Positions 22,701 through 34,800 of a stretch of DNA of 64,000 nucleotides are shown here, in pieces. Position 1 is the first letter of the stretch. Each line of letters opens with the position of its first letter. Source of the stretch: Corvus cornix cornix (lineage: Eukaryota > Chordata > Aves > Passeriformes > Corvidae); the NCBI RefSeq assembly GCF_000738735.6, contig NC_046339.1, positions 21,193,714 through 21,257,713 on the forward strand, in the 5' to 3' direction. The position numbers and the translations under genes were made by a program. Below the pieces are notes generated by a model that saw nothing but the letters and a program-made list of their open reading frames with translations, was not told the origin of the DNA and ran no database searches.

Positions 22701-24689
22701 TTAAAACTATATAAAGATAGAAAATTTTCTCTAGCTTTAGGAAAACCAAAGTTAAATCTACTGTGGAGTTGTCTTGAACTCATCCGTAACTAGGGTAGGG
22801 ATTTATATTGTCAAATGATGAAAGCATTTTACACTTTATTGGATTGTGGTGACTTCTTCAGCACTGCATTTCATGTGTGCAGGAAGGTGAGGTTTGGCTT
22901 GTTTCACAAATATTTCACAATGATTTGAAACTTGCTTGTTCCTTTTTTCATCACAAATGAAAAATGGCCAAAGCTGTTGGGCCTGTAGCTTATTACCCCT
23001 TCACACAAACACTCGTTTTGAAAGGGATGGGGAGCTGATGGAGGCATTGATACAACCTGAAGCAGATACTGCTGCCCTTTGCTGTAATAGGAGTTGTTAT
23101 AAGGCAATAGCTGGAGCCATATTTTTCTACCCAAAGTCTGGGTGTTCAGCAGGAGTCACGACCACCCCGTCAGGGCTGGTGTAGCAGCAGCTGGTACAGG
23201 GGGCTGTAGCTCCAGCAGATCTTCAGAGCTGAGAAGTTGGGCACAGGCTTTTGGGGCGCCCCAAGAGTGCGGTTTGCTCGACAGAACTGACTCCCTGCTC
23301 CCATCTGCTTTAAGGCTATACTACAGGGACAAAAATCTGGCCTCATTGCTTCCTCCCAGGGGATTTATCTTGGAACTTTGAAACCTAACCTCCTGCTCCA
23401 TCCCTAAATTTAAATCCAGAGTTTCTCACTGAAGATAGAACCATATGTCAGTGAAGACTGGGGCACAGCCATCCCCTGTGTATTTATAATCTGCTGTTGC
23501 TTTGGGAGTTTGCTGTAGAAACAGGAGCCAGAAGAGGGCCCAGATTGGCAAGAGGGGTTGTATGGGATGTGCACTTGGGCTGCCAGAGTGCTGCCCTGTT
23601 AGAGGCATGTGATGAGGCCCCCCCCCCATGCTTGGCAAATGAGCACTGGGAGGGGTGGAAGGATGCTTGGTGTCCAATCCAGAGGTCACCTGAAGTAATC
23701 CAAAAGCACTGTGGGAGTGTCATGGTCATGTTTCCCGAAGCAGCCGTGGTCTTGGAGCCTTGCTACACAAAGGAAGTTACTTAAACAGAATGCTCACCAC
23801 CCCAGCACAGCCTTCTGGAGACTGCAGGCCAGCTGCATCTTCCCTGGTGACCTCGGGGAGGGAGCAAGTGATCTAACAGATGGAGAAAATATATTCTTGT
23901 GATTAGTGGGTGATGGGCTCCTCCTAAGCAGAGAAGGTCTGTTCTTTTAATTAATTAGCTGGTTAATATGTTTGTGTAATGGCATGCCTAACTAATGGGC
24001 AGTTACTATGAATAAACATACAAATGGTAGTAATGGGTGCAGATGGCTGTAATTACCCAGGTTGGTTCCTGCAGTAATCACACATGCAACACATCAAGTT
24101 GGCATAAAAATTGACATGTATTGGGTGATTTGTTTCCCTCCCCCATTACATGTGGTGATGCTCATGTGGCCCTCATCCATACACCCAGATTCCCTAGACT
24201 CAGGGCTGGGCTGACCCATTGAGCTGAGGCAAGGCTTTAGATTTTGATGTGTGCACAAGGAACTTGAGCAAGGTGAAGACAACTCTAACTTAGGTTTCCT
24301 CTGCAGTGTCCTCCACCCTGTGCTTTGGACTATGTATTCTGCCTGATGATGGTGCAGAAGCAGGGCTTCAGAGCTTCTGAGGTCTTATATGTGGTGTCTG
24401 GTTGGCCTCCACAGGGCAGCTGGCCCTTGCTCTGACAGCCAGGCCAAGGAGGGGTGTGTGAGGCACTTGGGTGCCCTGCAGTTGCATTGTAGGAGCATAA
24501 GAAATGTCTTACTAGGCCACTCCGTGGGCTGACTCGCCCTGCAGGCTGTGTCTGACAGTGCTAGCAGAGGACACACTTAGGAACTTTCCTGAGTGTGGCT
24601 GTGCCACCTTTCTGAAGTCTGTCACTTTGTACTCCCAAACACCCACAGCTTCTGCAGAGCGGGTATCAGGGGTACATCTCTGCCCAGTC
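19701..24689. other. Intronic sequence with candidate conserved AT-rich segments
   Basis: No gene was recognised. AT-rich, homeodomain-word-rich stretches at about 19.9-20.4, 21.6-21.9 and 23.93-24.08 kb look like possible conserved non-coding elements. A perfect hairpin lies at 22109-22133. Confidence 0.35.
22109..22133. other. Perfect 10-bp inverted repeat
   Basis: CTCTGTGCCT and AGGCACAGAG are exact reverse complements separated by five bases (CCTGC). The hairpin is too short for a microRNA precursor. Its function is unknown. Confidence 0.6.
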
Positions 24690-24838
24690 CTTCACAGACC
24701 TGTTGTCCATGAATATTATCTAAACTCTTTTTAAACCTGCTGGTTAAGGTCTGCCCCACAAAGCCCCATGGCAGCAAGCTCTGTAAGTTCATCTCCTACT
24801 ACATAAAATAGCACTTTTCTCTCTTTTAAACTAGCCAA
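24690..24838 (+). mobile_element. Ancient CR1/L3-like LINE remnant
   Basis: 'ttgtccatgaatattatcta', 'actctttttaaacctgctgg', 'catggcagcaagctctgtaa' and 'ctcttttaaact' resemble an old amniote CR1-family consensus ('ttgtccatgaatttatctaa ... gtggcaatgagttccaca'). The copy is strongly diverged, and the exact family and strand are uncertain. Confidence 0.45.
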
Positions 24839-27800
24839 GCCCTTGACTTGCATGACTGTTCTTCACTTGGATGAATCTGTAAAAGGACTTTTATTAATAA
24901 GCCTAATACTGAGGAGGAGTTGCATTCAAAAGACAATTCAAGGTTTGGGGAAGTGATTGCATCTTCCTTTCTATAAGAGCTGCCTGGAGTAAGGGGACAA
25001 TATCAGATAGCTGTAGTGATGCAGCTTGAGAAGGGAAATTGAGCTGCTTAGAGCGATTTGAGGACCTGGAACATCCTGGCTGGCAACAGTAGTGGGTGCT
25101 GCCAAAACCTCTTTTTGCATCCATGCTGAGTAGCGCTTACTGGAATTAGATGATGGAGTCCCGTTGAGCCAAGTGACTGAGGAGCTACTTTTCCATGAGG
25201 CTGAGTTCCTGTTTAGGAAATGGCAAAGACAGTTTAGGGGCAGAATGCATCAGAACGCGTTTCTGAGATTGCTAAGCACTGCTCCAGGTATAAGCCCTGA
25301 GCACCATCTGCTCTGGGATTGCTCAGCACAGAGCAGGAGAAGCTGTGAGAGCTGCTGCCACTCCGTGCAGTGCGGATCCAGAGGGAAGCACCCCCAAAGG
25401 AAAGCTGCCGGCTGCTGCCCTTCGCCCCCGGGAGGGGTGGCTCTGCTCCGGCCATGGGTGGATGTGTGTGTGTGTGTGTGTGTGTGTGTACCTGCCTCGC
25501 ACACTGCTCTGGGCAACAGGCTCTGGAAGAATGAAAGACCTGTGGATAATTCATGTGTCTGCACTTCTTTGTGGAGTGCCATTAATCTTTGCATCAGGAG
25601 GCCGCTGCTTTGTCTCCCAGCGTTAAACCTTGAAGACTCGTGATGGCAGTTAAAAAGCTGGGGATACAAAGAGAAGTTTAAAGAAGCCTTGTAAGAGAAA
25701 TTCATGTCAGGGAGTGAATAATCTGAAGGCTCTGTGCAGTGTAAGGGAGAGCCGAGCTCAGGCTGATGACTTCTACGTAGTCAGTAGTGCAGAAAAGAAC
25801 TGTAAGTATTTCCAAATCCTATGGCCATCCTTTCTTTCTACAGCAAGAACCATCTCTCTTGTGATCAGGGTTTTTTCCAGGCTTTTTTGTCTTTCTTTTA
25901 GCAGGTATGGGCCCTGTTAAATATTTACTTTCCAACTAACATTTTTCCTCTCTGGTTCATTTGTTTTGGGACACTATTTCTTGTTTTTTTGAAGCTTGTT
26001 TTGTTAGGCTGCTGGGTAAAGCCTTCCCTTTTTTTGACAGCCTTTTTACTCGTTCTTTAAAGCTCTTCTTTGATGTGAGCTCAGAAACACAGATCTTACT
26101 CTCTTATTGCTTTCCCCTGTCAGTTTAAAACCAGTTATGAGTACCACAAACTATTAAAAACAATCTAAGCTAACCTCTCAAGTGACAGATACTCAGGGCC
26201 TATCTCTTATTTTCAAGCGTGTGTATAGGGCAGAGTTTAGTTTTGAGGAAGTGAGAAAGGATGCTGCTTAAAGAAACACGATTGTGGAGGCTCAAAAAAT
26301 TGTTTTGGAACCTTCATGTGGAAAAAGGCAGAGCAGTGGAATGTCCTGGTGAGTTTAATATACCAAGAAACTCACTATTCCTGAGGTCTTGCCTATCCTG
26401 ATCTTCCATTTTCTACACTAATTTTATTGATCCTTTGTTGATAATTGAGTTACCTGAGTTCATTCCTTCTTCAGGAAGAAGGAACATTGGCCTGACACAT
26501 GGAGTCTGGAGTTGGAAAGAACAGCTGGGTCATGACTTCAGTCCTCTAATACCTCATGCAGCCTAATGCACTGAGGTTTGATGAAACACCTCCCTGTATC
26601 CTCAGGCATGTGAAGTGCTGCAAAGGCCAATAATGAGGAGAAGTCAGGCAGAGCAAAACCATCACTGGGGTCCCAGTGCATGTTAGAAAAGGAACTGTAA
26701 AGACGAACTCCCCAAGCTTTTTGTTGTTCTCCATGAGAGAGCAGCTTTAGGATTCTCTGAACAGCCCATCTCTGCCACCCCATGAGCCAGAAGACTCAGT
26801 TGGTACAAACTAAGTGATGTTTTATCACTTGTCTTGTGCAGTAGTGGTGCTGCTACTCTTTTCTTGCAAAAATACCTGCCACCCTGGAGGCAGGTGTGTG
26901 CTGGCAACCCCTCATCATGCACACCAGGGCTCCCCCAGTGCTTCCACCTGCTCCGGCCTTTGGGTCTTCGCTGTAATCCACCCACAAAACCTGTTAGGTC
27001 AGGACAGGCCATCTGCAGTGGAGCCTTGGTCCTGTGGGAGTCGGGTGAGAGTAGGAGAACTGAGGAGTTCTTGGGGTCTGTGAACCTTAGTAACTAACAG
27101 ACTTCTGTTTGCAGACTTCTGTCCATCAGAAGTGGCTGTGTCTGCCAGGTCCTGGAGCTGCTGAACTAGTAATGGGAACTGGTAGAAACCTGGAGTGGAG
27201 CACAAGAGGGCCAAGCATAGCACTGGCAAAAGGAAACCAGCTATTCAAGCTGCTAGGAGAAAACCTGGATACCTCCTTAACAATTTTTCTCACTTCTGCA
27301 GCCGACTCTGGCATGGTAGTACAAAGCACTGGTGGGACACACAAAAGAAGGAAGCCACCATCACCTTCTGCTAACTAGGTGAAACTATTTAAAAATTTCT
27401 TATCTTCGCCTTTTTCAACACTGTCATAATTTAAATCAAAAATTAGTATTTTTCCAATATGTAACTATTCTCAAATAAATATGATTTTTTTATTTTTAGC
27501 TGATGGTGTACAACTATCTGGCACTGCTCAGAGGTCCCTGATGTGCTGGGAAAGCTGTTTCTCTAGTTCACTGCTCAGAGGTGCCACTGTAGCTCTGAAC
27601 AGCAGCAGCTGGGCTGAACTTGGCTGGTTCAGGGCTCTGACAGGCTAAAATAGTGTCTTTTAACTCTATCAGATTGAGTTTCTCATATCTAGACTTTCAG
27701 TAAGTGGGGTTTGTAACTTTGCCCTCAGAAGATCTGCCAAGCTCTTTTGCTCTTGCCTTTTTGGTCTGAATTAACCATTTTCTTATGGGCAATTTCCTCA

Positions 27801-29239
27801 TATTCCTTTGCACAGCTGCCTGACAGTCCTTCAGACATCTGCAAAAGCTGGAGTGTTCCTTTGCTGTAATGTAAGCATTTGACTTACCAAATCCCACAGA
27901 AGCCTTTATCTTTTTTACTCAAAGGGGGGATGCTTTGTAAGGCCTGTGTCATCCCTGATGGAGATAACATTTTCTGATGGCTTGCATGTGCTGCCTTCTC
28001 CCCGCTGAGTTCCTGTGGCCAGATTTTGCAGAGCCCTTGGCACCCAGCACCTGGCAGGAGGCACGAGGCTCTCCCAGCCGAGGCTGCAGGGCTGGGAGCG
28101 CCCGAGCTCTCCCCAGTGGCCCACGCTTCTCTCTCAGCTGTCGTTCTCAGCTGCTGGTGGACACAGACAGCTGCTGTTGTCTCAGCGTGGGTTTTGCTTT
28201 GTTTTGTTTTAATCTGTCCACTTCATTATGTGCCTGAATTAAAGTGTGCTCTTTGAAGATCTAACCACTTGTCTAGAGCCTTACGGGAGTACTTTTAAAA
28301 GTGTGTCCCTTAGCCTCCAAAAATTTTTGATTATAAACTCACACCAGGTTGGGAAATGAGGTGTGTCTGCATGGGTTTTCTCCCTCCTCCCTTGCATTTA
28401 GCTGAGCATCAGGATATCTGGCACTTGCTGCATCAGAGGGCTTATCTACAGGTCATAAAGGGGATCTCTCTACCTTGTCCAGCCTGAGAGTTAACAACAG
28501 TACCTTTTAAACAGTGCTGCTGGGATGCAACCTGTCCTAGGTCCTAACCTCTGTTGCGGCTCTCAGGGCTTGTCTCTCACCACTGTAGCCTCTGCTTTCA
28601 CTTTGTTTATGTAAACACCAGCCTCTTGCAAAGGAACCAGAAGTCAAGACAAATTGGAGCTCTTCCTGCGTGTCCAGATCACAGGTTACAGGGCTTTCCA
28701 AATCAGCCATCTGTCTGGGTTCCTCTCCTTTCAGCAACATTTGATAAGGCCCCACAAGGGCTGCCCATGGTGTGCAAGGACAGTCTGTAAAGACCTTTCA
28801 TCAGGATTGACAAGGTGAAAATCACACACAGGGGTCAGGGTGCTGAGGTTTATTGAACTTAATCATGAGGAAAGGATATGCACTAGTGGCTCTGGGGCTA
28901 GAAATCTCTGCAACAGAGATGCAGCCAGGAGTTTATGACTTCCCTGAGCAGAGCACCTTAGTCTTCATGTTGCTGTTACATCCTCTGTCAGCCAGCAAGG
29001 CTCAGGCCAGGCAGGAGCTTCCGTGCTCACAACAAATGGGGAAAAGCAACGGGGCTGAAGCCCCAGGGCTTCTCAGTTGGCAGCTGCTGGCACACAAAGG
29101 ATTTTAAGAGTAGAATTTTCAAACCCACCTGTGTTGATTGAACTGCTTCCATTAAAGCTTCTCTTAAAGCTAAACCACTGGGCTGGGAACAAGTGCTTTT
29201 GGAATTCCAGTCCAACAGATACCAGAGTCCATTCACCTT
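24839..29239. other. Intronic sequence, one TG microsatellite
   Basis: Apart from the TG repeat at 25463-25489, nothing was recognised. A weak MIR-like stretch may occur at about 26.46-26.56 kb. Confidence 0.4.
25463..25489. repeat. (TG)n microsatellite
   Basis: About 13 uninterrupted TG units. The perfect repeat is likely polymorphic. Confidence 0.95.
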
Positions 29240-29328
29240 GCAGCCCACTGGCTGGTCTCTTTCTCATCCACCGACACCCCCAAGTCCCTCTCCTCAGGAC
29301 TGCTCTTAATCTGTTCTCCTCTCAGCCT
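29240..29328 (-). mobile_element. CR1 LINE internal fragment
   Basis: 'ctcatccaccgacaccccca', 'agtccctctcctcaggactg' and 'ctcttaatctgttctcc' are the reverse complement of the CR1 ORF2 stretch that reads 'gagagcagccctgaggagaa ... ggggtgttggtgg'. Only about 90 bases are clear. Confidence 0.75.
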
Positions 29329-29648
29329 CCTCCAGGGACGAGGCCCTGGAAAGGGAAGGACTGTAAAATCTTGACCCAATGAAAGCTGCTCTTCACAAAC
29401 CACCCTGCCAGGGACAGGGCCTTGTTGCATGGAGAAGAGGCAGCCTGTGCCTTTGGGTCTGTGCTGTGAGAGGCTGAGAAACACAGACCAGGGGTTTCCA
29501 GCAGCAGAGACCTGGTTGTAATTAGGACTGAGCTCCCACAGAGCAAACTGTCTGTGGTTTGGGTGCGTGTGTGTATCCGGAGTGCATTTCCTCTGCCCTG
29601 TTCAGTGACAGAGGGGGGAAAAAAAAGCCTGTCCCAGTTTGGTACATG

Positions 29649-29693
29649 TGTCTACCAGTATGCCTCCATTTGTCTACCAGTATGGCCCCTATT
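29649..29693. repeat. Two-copy 22/23-bp tandem duplication
   Basis: 'tgtctaccagtatgcctcc' plus 'att' is followed directly by 'tgtctaccagtatggcccct' plus 'att'. The two units differ by one insertion and one or two substitutions. Confidence 0.75.
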
Positions 29694-31819
29694 TGATCAG
29701 CCTTATGTGGTTTGCAGCACTTGGCAGCTGCATAGTCGCTCCTCTCCTGGATGGGATGGAGCCATGACATGAATTTCTCTTCTCTTGGGAGAGCCACATT
29801 AGTGCTGATGATAGTACTACTGCATTTCCTTCCTGCACCGCTTGGCTCTATAGCATATGCCTACCCTGCTCTAGGGGCAGCAGGCTGAAAATTGGTTTGA
29901 AGTTGGGCTTGGTGCCACCTTCATGGTGCATCTCCAGAGCCAGACATCCATGATGGGAGGAGGAGAGCTGAAGAGAGGGGATAATCCATCAGAGCAAACA
30001 TCTGTGTGGCTTGGCAATCCAAGTGCTGATGTTTGAGGAACAAAGAAGGACCAGGGTGAGAACATTGTGATCATTTGTCCCAGGATGGTCTCCATGCCTT
30101 AAGAGGTCTGTGGCTTCAGGTATTTAGGGGTTTAACAGCCTTTTTGGACTTTCCCTTTAGGGCTGTGAAATGAAGAACATGTTGGGAGTTTCAAGCCCCT
30201 TTTCTGTACTTCATCAGGATGGAGAAACATAGCACATGATTTCCTGCACAAATTCTCCCATCCTGTCACAGAGTAATGAGATGAAGGGGTCTGCCCATCT
30301 CAAATATTAGGTCCCATTTTGTCAAGCGAGGCGCAGGAAATAGCAGTGTGGTTTCTGTGCTCTTCTTCAATTTCAAGTCTCCTTGGATTTCAGTCCCTCT
30401 CAGAGATAAATTTATTGCAGAAAAGCTCGGCTTTCTGTGTGGTGGGTGCTGGCTGCCCACAGCCTGACAGGGCCAGGGCACTGCAATTGCACCTGGCAGA
30501 AGCAATCTTCAGGCTCGGAGGAGTCTGTGTTCATGGCTTTTAAGGAGCCCCATCATGTGCCTTCTCACTTAAATGGAAAGCGTTAAATGGCCTTCTGCAG
30601 CCAAAAGGGGGAAATAAGGATAGTCTCCTCAGGGCACTTCTGACACATGCTGACTGCCTGACGTTTTTATAATTCACTTTTTTTTCATTGAGGAAATAGT
30701 CTGTCGGGTACGCTGTCATTTTGCCCCATTGCCTGCAATTTCAATTTCTTCATTCACTTTCTGCTTTTGAGACTCCAATTTCTTGGAATTATTCCTTGTG
30801 TAATGACTTCCGTTGCTAATTTAGTTCTAAGTGATCCCTGGACAGCCACAACCATAAATGCATGTAGGTGGCTGGGCGATTTGTCAGGGCTCTGCTCTAG
30901 GAGATGCTTAGTTCCAGTACTTTTATGAAGTATTTTAAATAGTTATCATCTGGTTTATATCTGCATTATAAAGAAATCCTGAAGTATTGCTTTTTTCATT
31001 TTTAAGTCTAAACTTGTTGATTTCTGTTAGCAGTCCCAATTCTCTGGCCTGCCTAAGACATTCCCATAGGAAGCAGAGCTGGCTGTGCCCTGCATGGTGC
31101 GAGCTGCCCGTGGGAGCACACAGGGACGTGTCCGTACGGATCTGAGGGAGAAGCATCCCTCTCCTGGTTGGCACAGTCGTGATGGCAGGCTGGTGGCTTG
31201 GCCCTCTGCATGCCCCTGGGAAGGATTTGCCCCTTGCAGGTGCTGGATTCACTTTCTGGCCCTCAGCAGTCACCAGACATGGAACTTTGAAAATCTGTCA
31301 TTGTTATGCAGTGGAGTTGACTTCAAGTATTTCCTTGCTGGGGGTTTCGCATGGATCTGGGCTGCCTGTCTTTAATAGTTTAGCAAAACACAAACTCTCC
31401 TGGGAAATAATTTCACAATTAAGCATTTAGGAGATGGGCGCCATGCAGAGCTAACAATTTTATCTGGAGACATTTATGCAATGTTCTTCAGGCTTGTTAA
31501 GACCTCTGTTCCCACAGGTCCTAAAAAATATCTGCAGTCTTCTCCCTTGTTAAGGTATTTATTTTCTCCTGTTTGTCCAAGTCCTAAGACAGGCAAAAGT
31601 GTGTTGCTAGTGACCAGCAAAAAGGATGAACTGATCATAGCTGGTAAAATGAGATCCCACCTCACTTACCCAGGAAAATGCACCTGTGGAAGGGAGGAAC
31701 TCGCATTGTTACACTTTGAAAGCTACCATCATGAGTTAAATGATATTTTCCACTCTCTCATTGCCATTGCTGCTTTGCCATGTTGGAAGCTCAGCACGCT
31801 GGGGCATATGAATGTTTCA

Positions 31820-31852
31820 TATATGCATATATATATATATCTATATCTATAT
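31820..31852. repeat. TA / TATATC simple repeat
   Basis: A TATATA run passes into TATATC hexamers. It is AT-rich and likely variable. Confidence 0.85.
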
Positions 31853-34800
31853 CTCCTCATCAACTTCTCCATCTGCAAAGCATATCCTAAGAGATTTCAG
31901 AGCAGCCACTCAAATAAAGTAACAGCACAGCATTTGCTCTCCTGTTTCGTGGTTGGGGAAATCAAGTTGCCATGAAGTAGAATGATTTGTTCAAGGTTGC
32001 TTTGAGCACTCAATATTCAGAATTACATTTCCTATTTTCCTTGATTTTCATTAATATGGTTTCACTCTTTACTGTATTTTAAGAGCGGCACAGGATGGTC
32101 AGGGAACAGTGATTGATTCAGCCAGGCTAAGAACAAAATGAAACTGTATTTGTTATATAGACAAAAACGTGATTCCTCTCTCTCTTCCTTTTCTCCTCCA
32201 CTGCAGATTTAGGCTTGCTTTGAAACTTGTTTTTCTGTGGCTGGCAGCATGGTTCTTGCTGGCCATGTCACCTTACACCAGAGAGCAAAGGTTTGCTGAC
32301 TGAATCCAGCTGTTCCCAGGCTGGTGATCTAGGAGAGGCTGACTGGGCCAGAGGGACCAGAATGCTAGGGGTGCAATAAAGAGTGTGAATAGGTAAAACC
32401 TGAGCTACAAACTAACATACCACAATGTTAAAAAACAGATATCATACAGTTATGGAGGTGTCAATTCACATTAATTGAGAACTAGCTCTTTCCTGGCTTA
32501 GCATGCAATTTATTTTTTTTAGTTCTTAGTGCAGACCGTGAATAGATACAATGACTTTTTACTGGCAAGATCATCAGAATCTAGTTGTGTCTCTGGCATG
32601 GTTGGTATGAGGACAGAAGGGAGTCAGGCCAGCAGGTTGGAAGGGAAGTCTGCAGGTAAAGGGTTGTATTTCCCATTGACACTGTATGGAGCAGGCACAC
32701 ATTAAAGCTGTAGTCTGAAGCCTGGCTGCCAGCCTCCTGGAGACCTACTGTCTGAATGAAAAACAAATTATGTGTCTCTGCTCCTCCAGGAAAGGTGGCT
32801 TTGTACAAGGTTTGCTGCTCTGTCTGCAGTGGTGTTGGAACACTGCTAAAAACTGCATGTGCAGCCTGTAGAGAAAGGAGGGGGACAAAGGTCCTTGTCA
32901 GCCTCACATAATCCTCAGTTCAGTTACCCTCAAACTCCAGACAAAGAGATAATACACCACATTTTCCTAGAGCGTGAGAAAAGCAGATCTTATATCTACA
33001 CAAATGCTCAATTTGTCATGTATCTTAGTGGGATATCCCCTTCGGAGTAGCCCAGTCCTCGAGCTTGTTCCAGCTGTTGAATCAGCATGTTATGAAATAC
33101 CGTTTTTTAAAACAAACAAACACAAAGCTGTGTGTTTCCATGCATTCATATATTCACTATAATGTTTTTCAAATGGACCTCCAGGGTAGCACCTTGGTGG
33201 GAAAACATCTGCTTGTGCACATGGACCTCAAATGGTGCAAAATACACAGCTGAGAAAGCCCTTCTGATAATGGGGGAAGCTCTAAAGCCCAGAAGAGTCA
33301 GTTGTTGGGTGTTGCAGGGGAATGACTTATGTGTAAATTGAAGCATCGATATAAGAGCTCATGGATTTTTAAGGCCAGAAAGATTGTCTCCATCTCAAAC
33401 TGTGGATTGTGTTCCCTTTGAGAGCTAAACAAAGATTTAAAGCATAGTGGGCTTTGAACTTTTATTAATAACCTCATAAGGTGGTTTGTTTAAAAAAAAA
33501 ACCAAACAAATAACCCTTGCCAATTATTGTGAAAGAAAGCAGGATAAAAATAAAAATCAATAAAGTTAAGTGGTTGCATACACCTTCTCTTTCTTACTCA
33601 AGTGCTGATTGTGAAATTTTACCCATTGTTTCCGCCTGCAATGGGTTTTATGAAGACAGGTGAGCCATGAAGCAAATCAAGTTTTCAGAAAATTTGATAA
33701 ACTCTACCCTTTTTAATCACCCTGCATAGCTCTGGGTGTTAAATTTACACAGAATACAGTTTGTAGGTTCAGGGTCTAAATAATCATTTTTCCAGAGCTG
33801 TAGAGCAAGCCCAAGAGAGCTGTTAGACAGCCTAAAATAAATAAATATTGAGCCCAAGGGAGAGATGAGTATGTAATTACATGAGGTCTGGCTTTTGTGC
33901 CCTCTCAGAAAGTTAATTTAAACTTTGGTTAGCTGAAAGCTCTCTGCAAGAGGTGGCACCAGAACGTCACTGCTGCTGGTGAATTTGTTTGGTGTGGCAT
34001 TTTTATCTGTCTGCTTTCTGACTGAAATCGATGCAGATGAGGAAATGGCATGCTTGGGAGGGGAGGCATTGCGGGGCTTAAGTAACAGTTGGGACCATGA
34101 ACGACAAGAAAGAGAAGGACAGACTTCAACAACTTCAGCATTTCTGTTTGCACAGCAATTTTTGGTTGGTTGGTGTTTTGCTTGTTTTTGTTTGGTGCTG
34201 ATTTATATCCTCCTGCTTGGGAAAAGATGAACATGGGATAGCTGGGGAGAGTCAGACTTCAAACATGTTCAGTTAAACAAAGGCAAGTCAGTGGCATGAT
34301 ACAAATGTTGAGGATAGAAGCAAAATGTACTTACTAGAGATGAATTGTGGGTCAGGTCTTGGGAGACGTGCTTTACCCAGTTACTCTTTACTCTGTCTCA
34401 CATCATCGGGAGCTCTCTTACCTTGGGAATCCCATGTGCCTCAGTGGGGTTGCCCTTATCTCAAATTCAGTAGCACGCAGGGATGTTATAAAACCCGCTG
34501 TATGTTTATTTTCAGTCTCTTTGTTTTTAAAGATCTGCTTTTAGATGTATTTGGCAATGTACAAACTGATTCCTCATAAATCTTAACAAAGTCTTCTGAC
34601 TGCAGAAGTTAACCTATAGCTGAAAATCTGAGTAGAAAATTCAGGGTTTTCTTTTTTTCTCTTCTCTTGCTGTTTTAAATCCCTCTACCTTTGCCATACC
34701 CAAGGATGGTCCAGGCATGCACAGGAGCCTCGTTGTGTTCTTTGGTCACTCCCTCCGTTTCTGTTCAGCCTTCCAATCTTTTTATATTTTGTCTACTTGA

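Noticed and set aside
31481..31975. 164-codon plus-strand frame
   Set aside because: It runs through a TA/TATATC simple repeat, has no recognisable domain and no flanking splice pattern.
31950..32015. Possible reverse MIR fragment
   Set aside because: Only 'gatttgttcaaggttgc' resembles the SINE core, which is too little to call.
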